The position numbers and the translations under genes are program-made. The notes under the pieces were generated by a model, which saw nothing but the letters and a program-made list of their open reading frames with translations, had not been told where the DNA came from and did no database searches. A stretch of DNA of 42,713 nucleotides from Clostridiaceae bacterium. GTDB lineage: Bacteria; Bacillota; Clostridia; Oscillospirales; Butyricicoccaceae. The stretch covers positions 1 to 42,713 of the forward strand of contig QXXE01000031.1 of assembly GCA_009911355.1 (NCBI GenBank), written 5' to 3'. Position 1 is the first letter of the stretch, and the number at the start of each line of letters is the position of its first letter. Below are positions 1 through 7,801 of the stretch, piece after piece.

Positions 1-53
1 GCTTTGAGTTCCTGTATTTCATCATCTGCCAGGATAACAACGTAACGTGGCAT
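1..53 (-). CDS. N-terminus of an unidentified protein, cut by the window edge
   Basis: Only the first 17 codons are present (MPRYVVILADDEIQELK, reading leftward off the window). A GGAGG Shine-Dalgarno sits eight bases upstream of the ATG, and a good promoter lies at 84-112, so this is a real gene start. The pattern of a short beta-strand followed by an acidic helix with EL(K/E) resembles the beginning of the helix-turn-helix domain of IS630-type transposases, but seventeen residues cannot decide this. Confidence 0.5.
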   Translation of the reverse strand, partial: MPRYVVILADDEIQELK

Positions 54-83
54 ATCTGCATCCTCCAATACCGTTTTTAATGG

Positions 84-112
84 AGTATAACAAAAATCCC
101 TGTAAACGTAAA
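84..112 (-). promoter_or_regulatory. sigma-A-type promoter for the partial leftward gene
   Basis: On the minus strand there is a -35 box TTTACG, a 17-base spacer and a -10 box TATACT, about 30 bases upstream of the ATG at 53. The spacing is ideal and the region is AT-rich against a GC-rich background. Confidence 0.6.
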
Positions 113-228
113 CTATTATTTCTAACTGGATGGAGCACTAGGCTTGCTATCAGTATTTCTGCGGGCAGCAAAAATGCCGGTTGTACGTTTCGCTGCGCAC
201 TTTCCGGCTTTTGTCTTCCGATCTAATG

Positions 229-262
229 GGCTGCCGAACCGGCAGCCTGCTTTTTGTTTTTG
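229..262 (+). terminator. hairpin with downstream T-rich tract
   Basis: A perfect 7-bp stem (GCTGCCG / CGGCAGC, loop AAC) is followed on the plus strand by CTGCTTTTTGTTTTT. It is oriented for rightward transcription, although no rightward gene is visible upstream. It may end a small RNA from 113-228, or act as a weak bidirectional stop for the leftward peptide gene at 291-380. Confidence 0.45.
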
Positions 263-290
263 TCTGAGCCGCAGCCTTTTTTGGGCGGGC

Positions 291-380
291 TTATAAGCGT
301 TTCCACATCATGGCGACTGCAACCCCTACCAGCAGGCAAAGCAGGCCAAACAGGAAAACCGACGCTAAACTCCCCAGCAT
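291..380 (-). CDS. 29-residue single-pass membrane peptide
   Basis: This short reading frame encodes MLGSLASVFLF... ending in MMWKRL. Residues 4 to 25 are an uninterrupted hydrophobic helix with small residues, and the tail is basic (W-K-R-L), which predicts a membrane-anchored peptide with a cytoplasmic C-terminus. It is supported by a GGGGGAAGG ribosome-binding site just upstream of the ATG and by a promoter at 424-452 with consensus spacing. I do not recognise a family. It could be a transporter or kinase accessory peptide, a small regulatory membrane protein, or a type I toxin; nothing nearby selects among these. Confidence 0.5.
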   Translation of the reverse strand: MLGSLASVFLFGLLCLLVGVAVAMMWKRL

Positions 381-423
381 ATGCCTTCCCCCTTCCGGAA
401 GAGCCTCCTGAATGGTTAATATA

Positions 424-452
424 ATCGTACCACAAGAAAAGCTCCGATGCAA
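424..452 (-). promoter_or_regulatory. promoter of the 29-residue peptide gene
   Basis: The minus strand carries TTGCAT, a 17-base spacer and TACGAT, ending about 44 bases upstream of the ATG at 380. A TATATT follows closely and could give an alternative -10. Confidence 0.5.
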
Positions 453-553
453 TTCGCTATCTTAACAAAGTTTCCGCGATTGTTTCGGACAAGGTTCTGG
501 TAAAAAGTGACAATTATAATTTTAGCAATGTGACATATGTAAATTCTTGTCGT

Positions 554-913
554 TTACATGCGCTCAAAACCCAGGTAACGCGTGCCCTGGAAGGTGAGCT
601 GGCCACGGTCGCCCTCGGCGAGCAGGCCGTACTCCGAGCCGGAGATCGAGAGTTCCATGCGGTCACCGCTTTCGACCTCGAAGGTGGCGTAATAGTAGGT
701 GGAGCCGCCGTTTTGGTGGCGGGTGTAGTTTTGCCGCTTGGTAATGATAACCGCACTGACTGTCAGCACCGGCGACTGGTTGTTCTGATGCCATTCTTTG
801 GTACCGCGTACTGCCACTGCAATAAACATGCCGACTACGATAACGAATACCGTTATAAACAGCACCGGGAATATCGAAAAAATAAACGAAAAGCCGAAAG
901 GTTCTTCCATCAT
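554..913 (-). CDS. DUF2500 family membrane protein
   Basis: The 119-residue product has one N-terminal membrane helix (about residues 8-35) and a small beta-rich domain. The tail contains the family hallmarks: WHQNNQSPVLTV, then a T-YYATFEVESGDRMEL segment and a final EYGLLAEGDRG-LTFQGTRYLGFER. These match the DUF2500 family, for which no biochemical role is established. The gene has a GGGGTG ribosome-binding site and its own promoter at 938-966. It is separated from the upstream riboflavin operon by a terminator, so it is probably transcribed alone. Confidence 0.85.
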   Translation of the reverse strand: MMEEPFGFSFIFSIFPVLFITVFVIVVGMFIAVAVRGTKEWHQNNQSPVLTVSAVIITKRQNYTRHQNGGSTYYYATFEVESGDRMELSISGSEYGLLAEGDRGQLTFQGTRYLGFERM

Positions 914-937
914 TACATATCACCCCTTATTCTACTT

Positions 938-966
938 ATTTTACCATAAAAGGCCGCTGCCGTCAA
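938..966 (-). promoter_or_regulatory. promoter of the DUF2500 gene
   Basis: TTGACG, 17 bases, TAAAAT on the minus strand, 24 bases upstream of the start codon at 913. Its -35 box overlaps the T-tract of the preceding terminator (963-972). Confidence 0.65.
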
Positions 967-1015
967 TAAAAACCCCCAAATGCCAAAAAGGAAATTATTT
1001 CCGGCATTTTGGGGG
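963..1015 (-). terminator. terminator of the riboflavin operon
   Basis: On the minus strand a stem of CCCCCAAAATGCC pairs (one bulge) with GGCATTTGGGGG around an 18-base AT-rich loop, and is followed by TTTTTATTG. It lies downstream of ribH and of repeat locus 1. Confidence 0.75.
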
Positions 1016-1020
1016 ATAAT

Positions 1021-1125
1021 CGTCCCGCCCGCAGGCGGGAACGGGATTCCAAAGGGGCAAGCCCCTTTGGCGCTGCCCGCGCAGGGCCGGGGGCTGGGGC
1101 AGAGCCCCAGCGCGCCCCGTCAGCG
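1021..1125. repeat. composite palindromic repeat, locus 1 (C-B-A)
   Basis: The end motif C (CGTCCCGCCCGCAGGCGGG) is at 1021, hairpin B (stem CCAAAGGGG / CCCCTTTGG) at 1049-1070, and one A unit with the palindrome CTGGGGCAGAGCCCCAG at about 1094-1112. It lies between ribH and the operon terminator, so it is transcribed with ribH. Confidence 0.85.
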
Positions 1126-1130
1126 AGTAG

Positions 1131-1592
1131 TCAAACCTGGCGCATAAGGTCAATCATTTCGAGCGCGCCCAGCGCACAGTCCGCACCCTTGTTGCCAGCC
1201 TTCGTGCCCGCACGCTCGATCGCCTGCTCAATGTTGTCAGTCGTCAGTACCCCGAACAGGCATGGTACGCCGGTTTGCATCCCGACCTGCGCGATCCCCT
1301 TCGAAACCTCCGCGCAGACATAGTCATAATGGCTGGTCGAGCCGCGGATAACCGCCCCCAGGCAGATTACCGCATCATATTTGCCCGACAGCGCCAGCTT
1401 CTGCGCCAGAACCGGGATCTCAAACGCTCCCGGCACCCACGCCAGCGTGATATTGTCCGCCGCAACCCCGTGCCGCAGCAGCGTGTCCTCCGCGCCGCTG
1501 ATCAGCTTCGACACAATAAACTCGTTGAACCGCGCCGCAACAATCGCAATCTTCTCTGAACCGCCAATCAGCTTGCCCTCTAAAACCTTCAT
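1131..1592 (-). CDS. ribH: 6,7-dimethyl-8-ribityllumazine synthase
   Basis: The 153-residue cytoplasmic enzyme condenses 5-amino-6-ribitylamino-uracil with 3,4-dihydroxy-2-butanone 4-phosphate to give the lumazine precursor of riboflavin. Family landmarks are visible: [10 protein letters not shown] near the N-terminus, the substrate loop WVPGAFEIP (about 52-60), [16 protein letters not shown] (about 80-95) carrying the catalytic histidine, and FGVLTTDN with a C-terminal GNKGADCA. The length is typical. It is the last gene of the operon, 32 bases after ribBA, with an AGGAG-type ribosome-binding site. Expression is expected to follow FMN through the riboswitch at 4802-4911. Confidence 0.97.
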   Translation of the reverse strand: MKVLEGKLIGGSEKIAIVAARFNEFIVSKLISGAEDTLLRHGVAADNITLAWVPGAFEIPVLAQKLALSGKYDAVICLGAVIRGSTSHYDYVCAEVSKGIAQVGMQTGVPCLFGVLTTDNIEQAIERAGTKAGNKGADCALGALEMIDLMRQV

Positions 1593-1624
1593 GTTCCTGC
1601 TCCTCCGTTATCCTTTCGTTTTTT

Positions 1625-2851
1625 TCACTGCTCATTTTTGTCCTGTAAAGTATCCTTAAAAATATGCCCCATCTTGATCTTCTTCGTGCGCAGATAGAAT
1701 TCATCGTCCGCCTGCGGCTCGATCTCGATCGGCACCCGCTCCACAATCTCAACCCCGAAGCCGTCCAGCCCATACACCTTTTCCGGGTTGTTTGTCAGCA
1801 GCCGCAGCTCCCGCGCACCCAGGTCCTGCAAAATCTGCGCGCCGATCCAATACTCCCGCAGGTCAGGCGCAAAGCCCAGCTTGACATTCGCTTCAACCGT
1901 GTCAAACCCCCGCTCCTGCAATTCATAAGCCTTGAGCTTGTTAATCAGCCCGATGCCGCGCCCTTCCTGCCGCATGTACAGCAGCACGCCGCGCCCCTCG
2001 CGCTCAATGCGCTGCATCGCCGCCGCCAGCTGCTGCCCGCAGTCGCACCGCCGCGAGCCGAACACGTCGCCGGTCAGGCACTCCGAGTGTACCCGGCACA
2101 GCAGCCCGCGCCCGTCGCCGATCTCGCCCTTCACCAGCGCGACATGGTGCTCGCCGGTCAGGTCGTTCACATAGCCCATGATGCGGAAATCACCAAACCT
2201 CGTCGGCATCTTCGCGTCCGCTTCCCGCACCACGTGCTTGTCGTGGCGGCGGCAGTAATCCTGAAGCGCCTTGATCGTGATGACCTTCAACCCGAGCTTC
2301 TGCGCCAGCTCCAGAAGCTCGGTCGTGCGCATCATCGTCCCGTCGTCACGCATGATTTCACAGCACAGCCCGCACTGCTCCAGCCCCGCAAGGCGGCACA
2401 GGTCGACCGTCGCTTCGGTATGCCCGTTGCGCACCAGCACCCCGCCGCGCCGTGCCACCAGCGGGAACACATGCCCCGGGCGGCGGAAATCCTCGGGCCG
2501 CGCGTGCGGGTCGGCGCATTTGCGGCAGGTAAAGCCGCGCTCCGCTGCCGAGATGCCGGTCGTCGTTTCCACATGGTCAACCGATACCGTGAACGCCGTG
2601 CGATGGTTGTCGGTGTTGACCTTCACCATCTGCTCAAAGCCCAGCCGCGCCGCAACCGCCTCGCTCATCGGCGTGCAGATCAGCCCTTTCGCCACGGTTG
2701 CCATCAGGTTTACGTTTTCAGTCGTGGCGAACTGCGCCGCGCAGATCATGTCGCCCTCGTTTTCACGGTCGGGGTCGTCGATCGTGAGAATGATGCGCCC
2801 CGCGCGCAGCTCCTCAATCGCTTCCTCGACCGTGCTGTACCGCTGTTCCAT
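1625..2851 (-). CDS. ribBA: bifunctional 3,4-DHBP synthase / GTP cyclohydrolase II
   Basis: The 408-residue fusion performs the first steps of both branches of riboflavin synthesis. The N-terminal half (about 1-200) is the DHBP synthase, with the acidic [10 protein letters not shown] loop, RPGHVFPL and GHTEA-VDL motifs. The C-terminal half (about 205-395) is GTP cyclohydrolase II, with the zinc cysteines in [15 protein letters not shown] and the RQEGRGIGL motif. The length matches the usual Firmicutes fusion. The segment around [11 protein letters not shown] carries two cysteines that I do not recall as conserved. It starts 12 bases after ribE, with an AAGGAGG site before the ATG. Confidence 0.97.
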   Translation of the reverse strand: MEQRYSTVEEAIEELRAGRIILTIDDPDRENEGDMICAAQFATTENVNLMATVAKGLICTPMSEAVAARLGFEQMVKVNTDNHRTAFTVSVDHVETTTGISAAERGFTCRKCADPHARPEDFRRPGHVFPLVARRGGVLVRNGHTEATVDLCRLAGLEQCGLCCEIMRDDGTMMRTTELLELAQKLGLKVITIKALQDYCRRHDKHVVREADAKMPTRFGDFRIMGYVNDLTGEHHVALVKGEIGDGRGLLCRVHSECLTGDVFGSRRCDCGQQLAAAMQRIEREGRGVLLYMRQEGRGIGLINKLKAYELQERGFDTVEANVKLGFAPDLREYWIGAQILQDLGARELRLLTNNPEKVYGLDGFGVEIVERVPIEIEPQADDEFYLRTKKIKMGHIFKDTLQDKNEQ

Positions 2852-2863
2852 ACCGTATCCTCC

Positions 2864-3511
2864 TTAAAATCCGTTTTCCGCAAGGAAATCCAGCGTGATC
2901 CCGCCTGCTTCCTGCGGTTTTGCCGGTTCCATCAGCTTCTCTACATATTTTGCGACGACATCGCATTCCAAATTCACCGTATCGCCCGGTTTCCGCCCCA
3001 GCAGCGTCGTTTCCGCGCCGGTGTGCGGGATTATGGATACCTTGAAGCAGGTTTCGTCCACGTAGGCGACCGTCAGGCTGATGCCGTCGATCGCGATAGA
3101 GCCCTTCTCCACAATATACCGCAGCACCCCCGGCCCGGCCGCGACTGTCACCCAGACCGCCGCGTCGCCCTCGGGCTCGAGCGCCCGGACGGTGCCCGTG
3201 CCGTCGATGTGCCCCGAGACGATGTGCCCGCCAAACCTGCCGTCCGCCGGCATGGCGCGCTCCAGGTTGACCGGCGCGCCTGGGCGCAGCGCCCCCAGCC
3301 CCGACCGCCGCAGCGATTCCGCCATCACATCTGCCGTGAAGGTGTCCGCCGTGCGCCCGGTCACCGTCAGGCATACGCCGTTTGTCGCGATGGAGTCGCC
3401 CACGCGCGTACCTTCCAGCACGGTTTTGCAGCGGATGGTCAGCTTTGCGCCGCGTGCGCTGCCTTCCAGCCGCGCGACCGTGCCGACCTCCTCAACCAGC
3501 CCTGTAAACAT
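2864..3511 (-). CDS. ribE: riboflavin synthase alpha subunit
   Basis: The 215-residue protein dismutates two lumazine molecules to riboflavin and the uracil precursor. It shows the expected tandem lumazine-binding domains: the first opens with MFTGLVEEVG and includes GVCLTV, the second with GGHIVSGHIDGTG (about 97-109) and includes GISLTV. The start was placed at the MFTG methionine, where an AAAGGCGG ribosome-binding site is correctly spaced; an upstream in-frame start would add 13 residues that the family lacks. It lies between ribD and ribBA. Confidence 0.96.
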   Translation of the reverse strand: MFTGLVEEVGTVARLEGSARGAKLTIRCKTVLEGTRVGDSIATNGVCLTVTGRTADTFTADVMAESLRRSGLGALRPGAPVNLERAMPADGRFGGHIVSGHIDGTGTVRALEPEGDAAVWVTVAAGPGVLRYIVEKGSIAIDGISLTVAYVDETCFKVSIIPHTGAETTLLGRKPGDTVNLECDVVAKYVEKLMEPAKPQEAGGITLDFLAENGF

Positions 3512-3565
3512 CTGTACACCGCCTTTCCAAAGGGTATCCCTGCACTGCATGGATACTTGTCCGGT

Positions 3566-4678
3566 TCATAGATAGCCCTCCCACAGCAGGTCGTCCCCGA
3601 GCTGGGTCAGCGTGGTACCGTGCAGCGCCAGCGCATCCGCCATTTTGGCGAAGCCCGCGCCGCCGACCGGGGATTTCGCGCCCGCGCCGCCGACCAGCTT
3701 GGGCGCAATATACGCCTGCACTTTTTGCACGATACCCGCCTCGAGCGCCGCCCAGTGCAGCGCCCCGCCGCCTTCGAGCAGCACGCTGTCGATCTGTTCG
3801 CTGCCGAGCCGCGCCATCAGGTCACGCAGGTCGACCCTGCCGCCGTGCGCCGCGCACTGCCAGACGGTCGCGCCAGCCGCCCGGAGCGCGTCGGCTTTCT
3901 CCCTGCTGCCGCAGGTGTGCGCGACGATCAGCGGGATTGCGCGCGCGGTGCGTACCAGCGCCGCGTCCAAGGGGATACGCAGATGGCTGTCGCACACCAC
4001 GCGGATGGGGTCGCGTCCGACCCGCAGCGGGTGGTGCTGGATTTCCATGCGGCAGGAGAGCGTGGGGTTGTCGGCAAGCACCGTGCCGATGCCGACCATG
4101 ATCGCAGAAAGGCGGTTGCGGGTCTGATGGGTATGGGCGCGGGATTCGGGGCCGCTGACCCAGCGGCTGTCGCCGGTGTGCGCCGCGATCTTGCCGTCGA
4201 GCGTCATCGCGTATTTGAGGACAACAAACGGGCGTTTTGTCGTAATATAGTGGAGGAACACTTCGTTTTGCCGCTGGCATTCGTGTTCCAGCACGCCGGT
4301 GTCAACCGTCACGCCGTGGGCGCGCAGGATCTCCGCGCCTTTGCCGGCGACTTGTTCGTTGGGGTCCATGCAGCCGACCACGGCCCGGGCGATTTTGTGC
4401 TGTAGGATGGCTTCGGTGCAGGGCGGGGTGCGCCCGTAATGGCAGCATGGCTCCAGCGTGACGTAGATTGTGGAACCGCAGGCGCTTTCGGTGCGGTTTT
4501 TAAGCGCGTTGCGTTCGGCGTGCAGCCCGCCGCATTTCTCGTGCCAGCCCTCGCCGATCACGCGCCCGTGCTTGACGAGCACTGCGCCGACCAGGGGGTT
4601 GGGGTTCACGCTGCCCGCGCCGTACTCGGCCAGCGTGAGCGCGCGGCGCATGTAGTGTTCATCCGTATGCAGGGACAT
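3566..4678 (-). CDS. ribD: bifunctional pyrimidine deaminase / reductase
   Basis: This first gene of the operon encodes a 370-residue protein that deaminates and then reduces the pyrimidine intermediate of riboflavin synthesis. The N-terminal deaminase has the zinc motifs GLHAERNAL and TLEPCCHYGRTPPC (about 50-95). The C-terminal NADPH-dependent reductase begins near RPFVVLKYAMTLDGKIA and ends with VLLEGGGALH and APKLVGG. The start was set at MSLHTDE because a GAGGTGAAGG site lies just before it; an upstream in-frame extension would run into the second terminator of the riboswitch. Expression is governed by that leader. Confidence 0.96.
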   Translation of the reverse strand: MSLHTDEHYMRRALTLAEYGAGSVNPNPLVGAVLVKHGRVIGEGWHEKCGGLHAERNALKNRTESACGSTIYVTLEPCCHYGRTPPCTEAILQHKIARAVVGCMDPNEQVAGKGAEILRAHGVTVDTGVLEHECQRQNEVFLHYITTKRPFVVLKYAMTLDGKIAAHTGDSRWVSGPESRAHTHQTRNRLSAIMVGIGTVLADNPTLSCRMEIQHHPLRVGRDPIRVVCDSHLRIPLDAALVRTARAIPLIVAHTCGSREKADALRAAGATVWQCAAHGGRVDLRDLMARLGSEQIDSVLLEGGGALHWAALEAGIVQKVQAYIAPKLVGGAGAKSPVGGAGFAKMADALALHGTTLTQLGDDLLWEGYL

Positions 4679-4700
4679 TCCCTTCACCTCGCTAAAACGT

Positions 4701-4764
4701 AAAAGCCCTGTAAGGGCGTACTTACAGGGCAAAAAAAGTTCTGGAATGTGGTGCATCCCAGAAC
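4701..4764 (-). terminator. two consecutive terminator hairpins of the FMN riboswitch
   Basis: Reading leftward, the first hairpin has GTTCTGG / CCAGAAC (4738-4764) followed by TTTTTTT (4731-4737). The second has a perfect 10-bp stem GCCCTGTAAG / CTTACAGGGC (4705-4730) followed by TTTTACGTTTT. The second lies about ten bases ahead of the ribD ribosome-binding site. Together they form the expression platform between the aptamer and ribD. Confidence 0.8.
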
Positions 4765-4801
4765 AGAAAACGGCAAAGAAACCCGCGGGCGGGTTTTGTC
4801 A

Positions 4802-4911
4802 TTCTTCTTTCATCCAGACTATACTGTCGGCTTCGGAGTTTCACCGAATCAGCGTTTATGCGCTCGCGGGCTGTACCGCCGGTAGGGAATTGCACCCTGC
4901 CCTGAAGAACT
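4802..4911 (-). promoter_or_regulatory. FMN riboswitch aptamer (RFN element)
   Basis: The minus strand carries the conserved RFN blocks in order: TTCAGGGCAGGGTG, AATTCCCTACCGGCGGT, AGCCCGCGAGC, a variable arm, CTGATTCGGTGAAACTCCG, AAGCCGACAGTATAGTCTGG and ATGAAAGAAG. This is a textbook element that binds FMN and lowers expression of riboflavin genes, here by promoting the terminators at 4701-4764. It lies between the promoter at 4928-4956 and ribD. Confidence 0.97.
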
Positions 4912-4927
4912 GATATGATTTGGGTAT

Positions 4928-4956
4928 AGTATACCGCAATCGGGCGGCACTGTCAA
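4928..4956 (-). promoter_or_regulatory. promoter of the riboflavin operon
   Basis: TTGACA, exactly 17 bases, TATACT on the minus strand, placing the transcription start near 4921, about ten bases before the aptamer. This is close to a perfect sigma-A consensus. Confidence 0.9.
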
Positions 4957-4994
4957 GAGGAGATTTCCGGTTCTTGAGGGTGCTCAACGCGGGT

Positions 4995-5290
4995 TACGCC
5001 AGGGGCGCTGCCCCCTGGACCCCCGCGCCTACGCGGCGGGCGGCGGGGCGCTGCCCCTGCACCCCGCGCCTGCGCGGTGGGCGGCGGGGCTCTGCCCCTG
5101 CACCCCGCGCCTGCGCGGCGGGCGGCGGGGCTCTGCCCCTGCACCCCGCGCCTGCGCGGCGGGCGGCGGGGCTCTGCCCCTGCACCCCGCGCCTACGCGG
5201 CGGGCGGCGGGGCGCTGCCCCTGCACCCCGCGATTTTTTTGTAAAAAAATCGAGTAAAAACTTTATTACGCCTGCGGGCGGGAACGCCTT
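4995..5290. repeat. composite repeat, locus 2: tandem 41-bp A units, then D and C
   Basis: About five to six A units repeat with a 41-bp period (for example CACCCCGCG at 5101 and again at 5142). Each contains the palindrome GGGGCTCTGCCCC or GGGGCGCTGCCCC and a GCGCCTGCGCGGCGGGCGGC linker. The array is followed by hairpin D (CGATTTTTTT / AAAAAAATCG, 5231-5252), the GAGTAAAAACTTTAT flank, and end motif C at about 5268-5285. It separates the riboflavin promoter from the blaI promoter. Confidence 0.9.
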
Positions 5291-5356
5291 TGCGCTGCCA
5301 CTGATGTCCATCCACGGATTGGGTGTTTTCGAGTCTCAGGAAAAATTTTTATGAAA

Positions 5357-5370
5357 AAGACAATTGTCTT
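5357..5370. promoter_or_regulatory. palindromic operator candidate for the BlaI-type repressor
   Basis: AAGACAATTGTCTT is a perfect 14-base palindrome directly upstream of the -35 box of the blaI-like gene. Related half-sites (GTAAGACA at 5382-5389 and GCGTCTTATC near 5420) lie within and after the promoter. BlaI/MecI repressors bind dyads of the form (T/G)ACA-(T)GT(A/C) next to their own promoters, so autoregulation is likely. Confidence 0.65.
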
Positions 5371-5371
5371 A

Positions 5372-5400
5372 TTGACAAATGCGTAAGACAGTGATAGTAT
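5372..5400 (+). promoter_or_regulatory. promoter of the BlaI/M56 operon
   Basis: TTGACA, 17 bases, TAGTAT, with the start codon 45 bases downstream. A TAAGACA half-site lies in the spacer, as expected for a repressed promoter. Confidence 0.8.
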
Positions 5401-5445
5401 AGAAAACAAGGAAACTACAAGCGTCTTATCGAAAGGGGCAGACCT

Positions 5446-5805
5446 ATGGAAAACAAACTGTACACCTCGGAACTCAAGGTCATGGAGGTGCTTTGGCGCG
5501 GCGGAGACCAACCCGCCCGCCAGATCGCCGAAACCCTGACCGCTGAATTCGGCTGGAATGTCAACACGACCTACACCCTGATCAAGCGGTGCATTAAAAA
5601 GGGCGCGGTTGAGCGCTCCGAGCCCCATTTTATGTGCCATGCGCTGGTTGCACGGGAGGAAGTGCAGTCTGCCGAAACTGCGGAACTCGTTGACAAGCTT
5701 TACGGCGGCTCGGTCGACAAGCTGTTCGCCGCCCTGCTCAGCCCGGGCAAGCTGGACAGCGAACAGATCGCCAACCTTCGCAGGCTGGTCGACGAGCTGG
5801 AATGA
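5446..5805 (+). CDS. BlaI/MecI/CopY-family transcriptional repressor
   Basis: The 119-residue protein is a full-length penicillinase-repressor-type winged helix. The domain runs from about residue 5 to 75, with the recognisable YTSELKVMEVLWRGG opening, the WNVNTTYTLIKRCIKKGAVE recognition-helix and wing region, and a C-terminal dimerisation helix with FAALLSPGKLD. Members are dimers that are cleaved by a membrane M56 protease, encoded here immediately downstream. The GAAAGGGG ribosome-binding site precedes the ATG. The gene follows a strong promoter with dyad operators, so it probably represses its own operon. Confidence 0.92.
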   Translation: MENKLYTSELKVMEVLWRGGDQPARQIAETLTAEFGWNVNTTYTLIKRCIKKGAVERSEPHFMCHALVAREEVQSAETAELVDKLYGGSVDKLFAALLSPGKLDSEQIANLRRLVDELE

Positions 5806-5815
5806 GGTGGGCGCT

Positions 5816-7711
5816 GTGACATTGCTGAAAATGAGCCTGTCCGGCGCGGTGCTGGTCTGCGTTGTGGCCATTGTGCGTGCGCTCGCCATCCACCGCCTGC
5901 CAAAACGCGCCCTTCTGGCGCTGTGGTGGATGGCGCTCGCGCGGCTGCTCCTGCCGGTTTCGCTGCCTTCCCCGGTGAGCGTTTACACGCTCCTTGAGGT
6001 CAGGGACTATGTGGTTTCCGAAACGTATGTGGCCCCTGCGCCTGCCCTCCCCGCTGCGCCGGAAGCGCTTCCGGCAGTATCGCAGGGGAATGCTGTGTCG
6101 AGCCCGGGTGCTCTCGCGCCAAGCCCGGGGGCTGTCGCCCGCTTGCAGCTGGTGTGGGCGGTGGGGAGCGTGGGCTGCGCGCTGTTTTTTGCGCTTGCCT
6201 CCGTGCGCTGCCGCAGGGAATTCCGGACGTCCCTGCCGGTCGCGGACAGGGCGGTGCAGGAATGGCTCGCCGGTCACCCGCTGCGCAGGCCGGTCGAGGT
6301 GCGCACCTCTGACCGGATCTCCGCACCTCTCACCTACGGCATCCTCCGGCCCGTGATCCTGCTGCCGGAAGGCTTCGACTGCGGCGACGCCGCCCAGCTG
6401 GGCTACGTCCTCACCCACGAATGGGTGCACATCCGCCGGTTCGACGGGCTGGCTAAGCTGCTGATTGCAGCCGCCGCCTGCCTGCATTGGTGGAACCCCT
6501 TCGCCTGGGCGCTCTCGGCGCTCTTCAACCGCGACCTTGAGCTTGCCTGCGATGAGGAGGTCGTGCGGCGGCACGGTGTGGCCAGCCGCGCCGCTTACGC
6601 ACGGGCGCTGATCGCGCTGGAGGAACGCAAAAGCGGGCTCGCCCCCTTTTGCAGCAGTTTTAACCACAACGCAATGGAAGAAAGGATCGTTGCGATTATG
6701 AAAATCAGGAATTTATCTACCCGCGCGGCGGCGCTGTCCGCCGCAACGGTTTTCGCGGTCGGGGCGCTGTTTGCGACCTCGGCGGCAGTTGGCGTGCCAT
6801 CCCAGACGGCGCACGCGCTGACCAGCACCGGGAGCGGTGAAAGCTTTCCTGCTTACGCTCCTGTGGAGCGGGTCGACTGGAAGGAAGAACGTGAGCTGCT
6901 TGAAAGCTTTGAAAAATTCGGTATTTCGTATGATTCAGACGGGAAAATTTATTTTCATGGCGAGCGCGTCCGCTGGTTCTGGGACGGCTACGAGATTTGG
7001 GAGGACGGCTCGCTGCTCGGCTGGTCGATGCGGTATGAATACCTGGACCGGGATGGCACGGTCGACGTGCACACCCTGCATGAGTGTATCGACAACGGCG
7101 ACGGCAGCCTGGATTACTATGGCCCGCTGAAGGATATCGTCGCCTACAGCCAGCAGGAATTCGACTCGCGCACCTACGAATCGATCCGGAAAACCGCCGA
7201 AGCGACAGCGATCGACGACGACGCGGTACTGGTGGAAGACCCTGCCCGCCCCGGCAGCGGATACGCAGTGCAGACCGTTTACGACGAGACGATACACGCG
7301 TCTGCTGAGGATGCCGTCGGGGAAGTGGCCGAAGGAACCAGTTACGAGGTGCAGGCCAATTACAGCGAAAAGGTTGGCGTTGTTACGGATGATACCGTCG
7401 AGGACGTGGCCGAGGACACAGGCGCAGCCGCTGTCGCGGACGGTAACGGCGGCGCGGCAGGCGGGCGCACCTTTGAGGAGATTTTCGCAGCTTACGAGGA
7501 TTACGGCGTCACCTACCGCGAACAGGACGGTATCCGTGAAGTTTTCTATCATGGGGAACCGGTTGCCCATTTCGTGGACAGCACGCCGGGCGGCTCTGTG
7601 TTTTCGTTCAGCCCGACCGGCGGCGCGCCCGGTACAATCAGCGTGCGCACCGTGTACGGCAGCGACGGCAAGCTTGCCGGGGTCGAGCCCTTTGTTCAGC
7701 CAGAACGCTGA
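5816..7711 (+). CDS. M56-family (BlaR1/MecR1-like) membrane metalloprotease with a non-penicillin-binding sensor region
   Basis: The 631-residue protein starts at a GTG with a GAGGTGG site overlapping the blaI stop region, so the genes are translationally coupled. N-terminal membrane helices lie near residues 5-25, 33-50 and 115-132. The zinc motif HEWVH is at 201-205 and the partner glutamate in LELACDEEVV at 241-250, followed by a helix at about 303-326. The remaining 300 residues should be outside the cell. They lack serine-lysine penicillin-binding motifs and instead hold two similar segments, at about 363-392 and 556-588, with the pattern FxxYGxxY-x(5-8)-(I/V)xFYHGExVxxFxD. The signal is unknown; the target is presumably the adjacent repressor. 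Confidence 0.88.
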   Translation: MTLLKMSLSGAVLVCVVAIVRALAIHRLPKRALLALWWMALARLLLPVSLPSPVSVYTLLEVRDYVVSETYVAPAPALPAAPEALPAVSQGNAVSSPGALAPSPGAVARLQLVWAVGSVGCALFFALASVRCRREFRTSLPVADRAVQEWLAGHPLRRPVEVRTSDRISAPLTYGILRPVILLPEGFDCGDAAQLGYVLTHEWVHIRRFDGLAKLLIAAAACLHWWNPFAWALSALFNRDLELACDEEVVRRHGVASRAAYARALIALEERKSGLAPFCSSFNHNAMEERIVAIMKIRNLSTRAAALSAATVFAVGALFATSAAVGVPSQTAHALTSTGSGESFPAYAPVERVDWKEERELLESFEKFGISYDSDGKIYFHGERVRWFWDGYEIWEDGSLLGWSMRYEYLDRDGTVDVHTLHECIDNGDGSLDYYGPLKDIVAYSQQEFDSRTYESIRKTAEATAIDDDAVLVEDPARPGSGYAVQTVYDETIHASAEDAVGEVAEGTSYEVQANYSEKVGVVTDDTVEDVAEDTGAAAVADGNGGAAGGRTFEEIFAAYEDYGVTYREQDGIREVFYHGEPVAHFVDSTPGGSVFSFSPTGGAPGTISVRTVYGSDGKLAGVEPFVQPER

Positions 7712-7770
7712 AATTGTTACACCTGCGCTTATCCCCTGAATACGCTTTTTATAACGAAATAGCACAATAA

Positions 7771-7801
7771 AAGCCGGTGCAGCCTGACGCTGCACCGGCT
7801 T
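7771..7801 (+). terminator. terminator of the BlaI/M56 operon
   Basis: A perfect 13-bp stem AAGCCGGTGCAGC / GCTGCACCGGCTT with a five-base loop lies 60 bases after the stop codon. The downstream T content is modest (TTCGCTTGT). Confidence 0.75.

Noticed and set aside
1664-3571. Long open frame antisense to the riboflavin genes
   Set aside because: It is the complement of ribBA and ribE; high G+C leaves antisense frames open, and it has no recognisable product.
4997-5018. D hairpin as a general intrinsic terminator (judged at 5231, 14997, 30304 and 32564)
   Set aside because: In neither orientation is the A/T stem followed by a T-tract suited to release; the AT run is inside the stem itself.
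4920-5354. Long Ala/Arg/Gly/Pro-rich open frames on both strands over the A arrays (also 10072-10626 and 35370-35885)
   Set aside because: They are translations of the 41-bp non-coding repeat in shifting frames, have no ribosome-binding site, and run into neighbouring hairpins.
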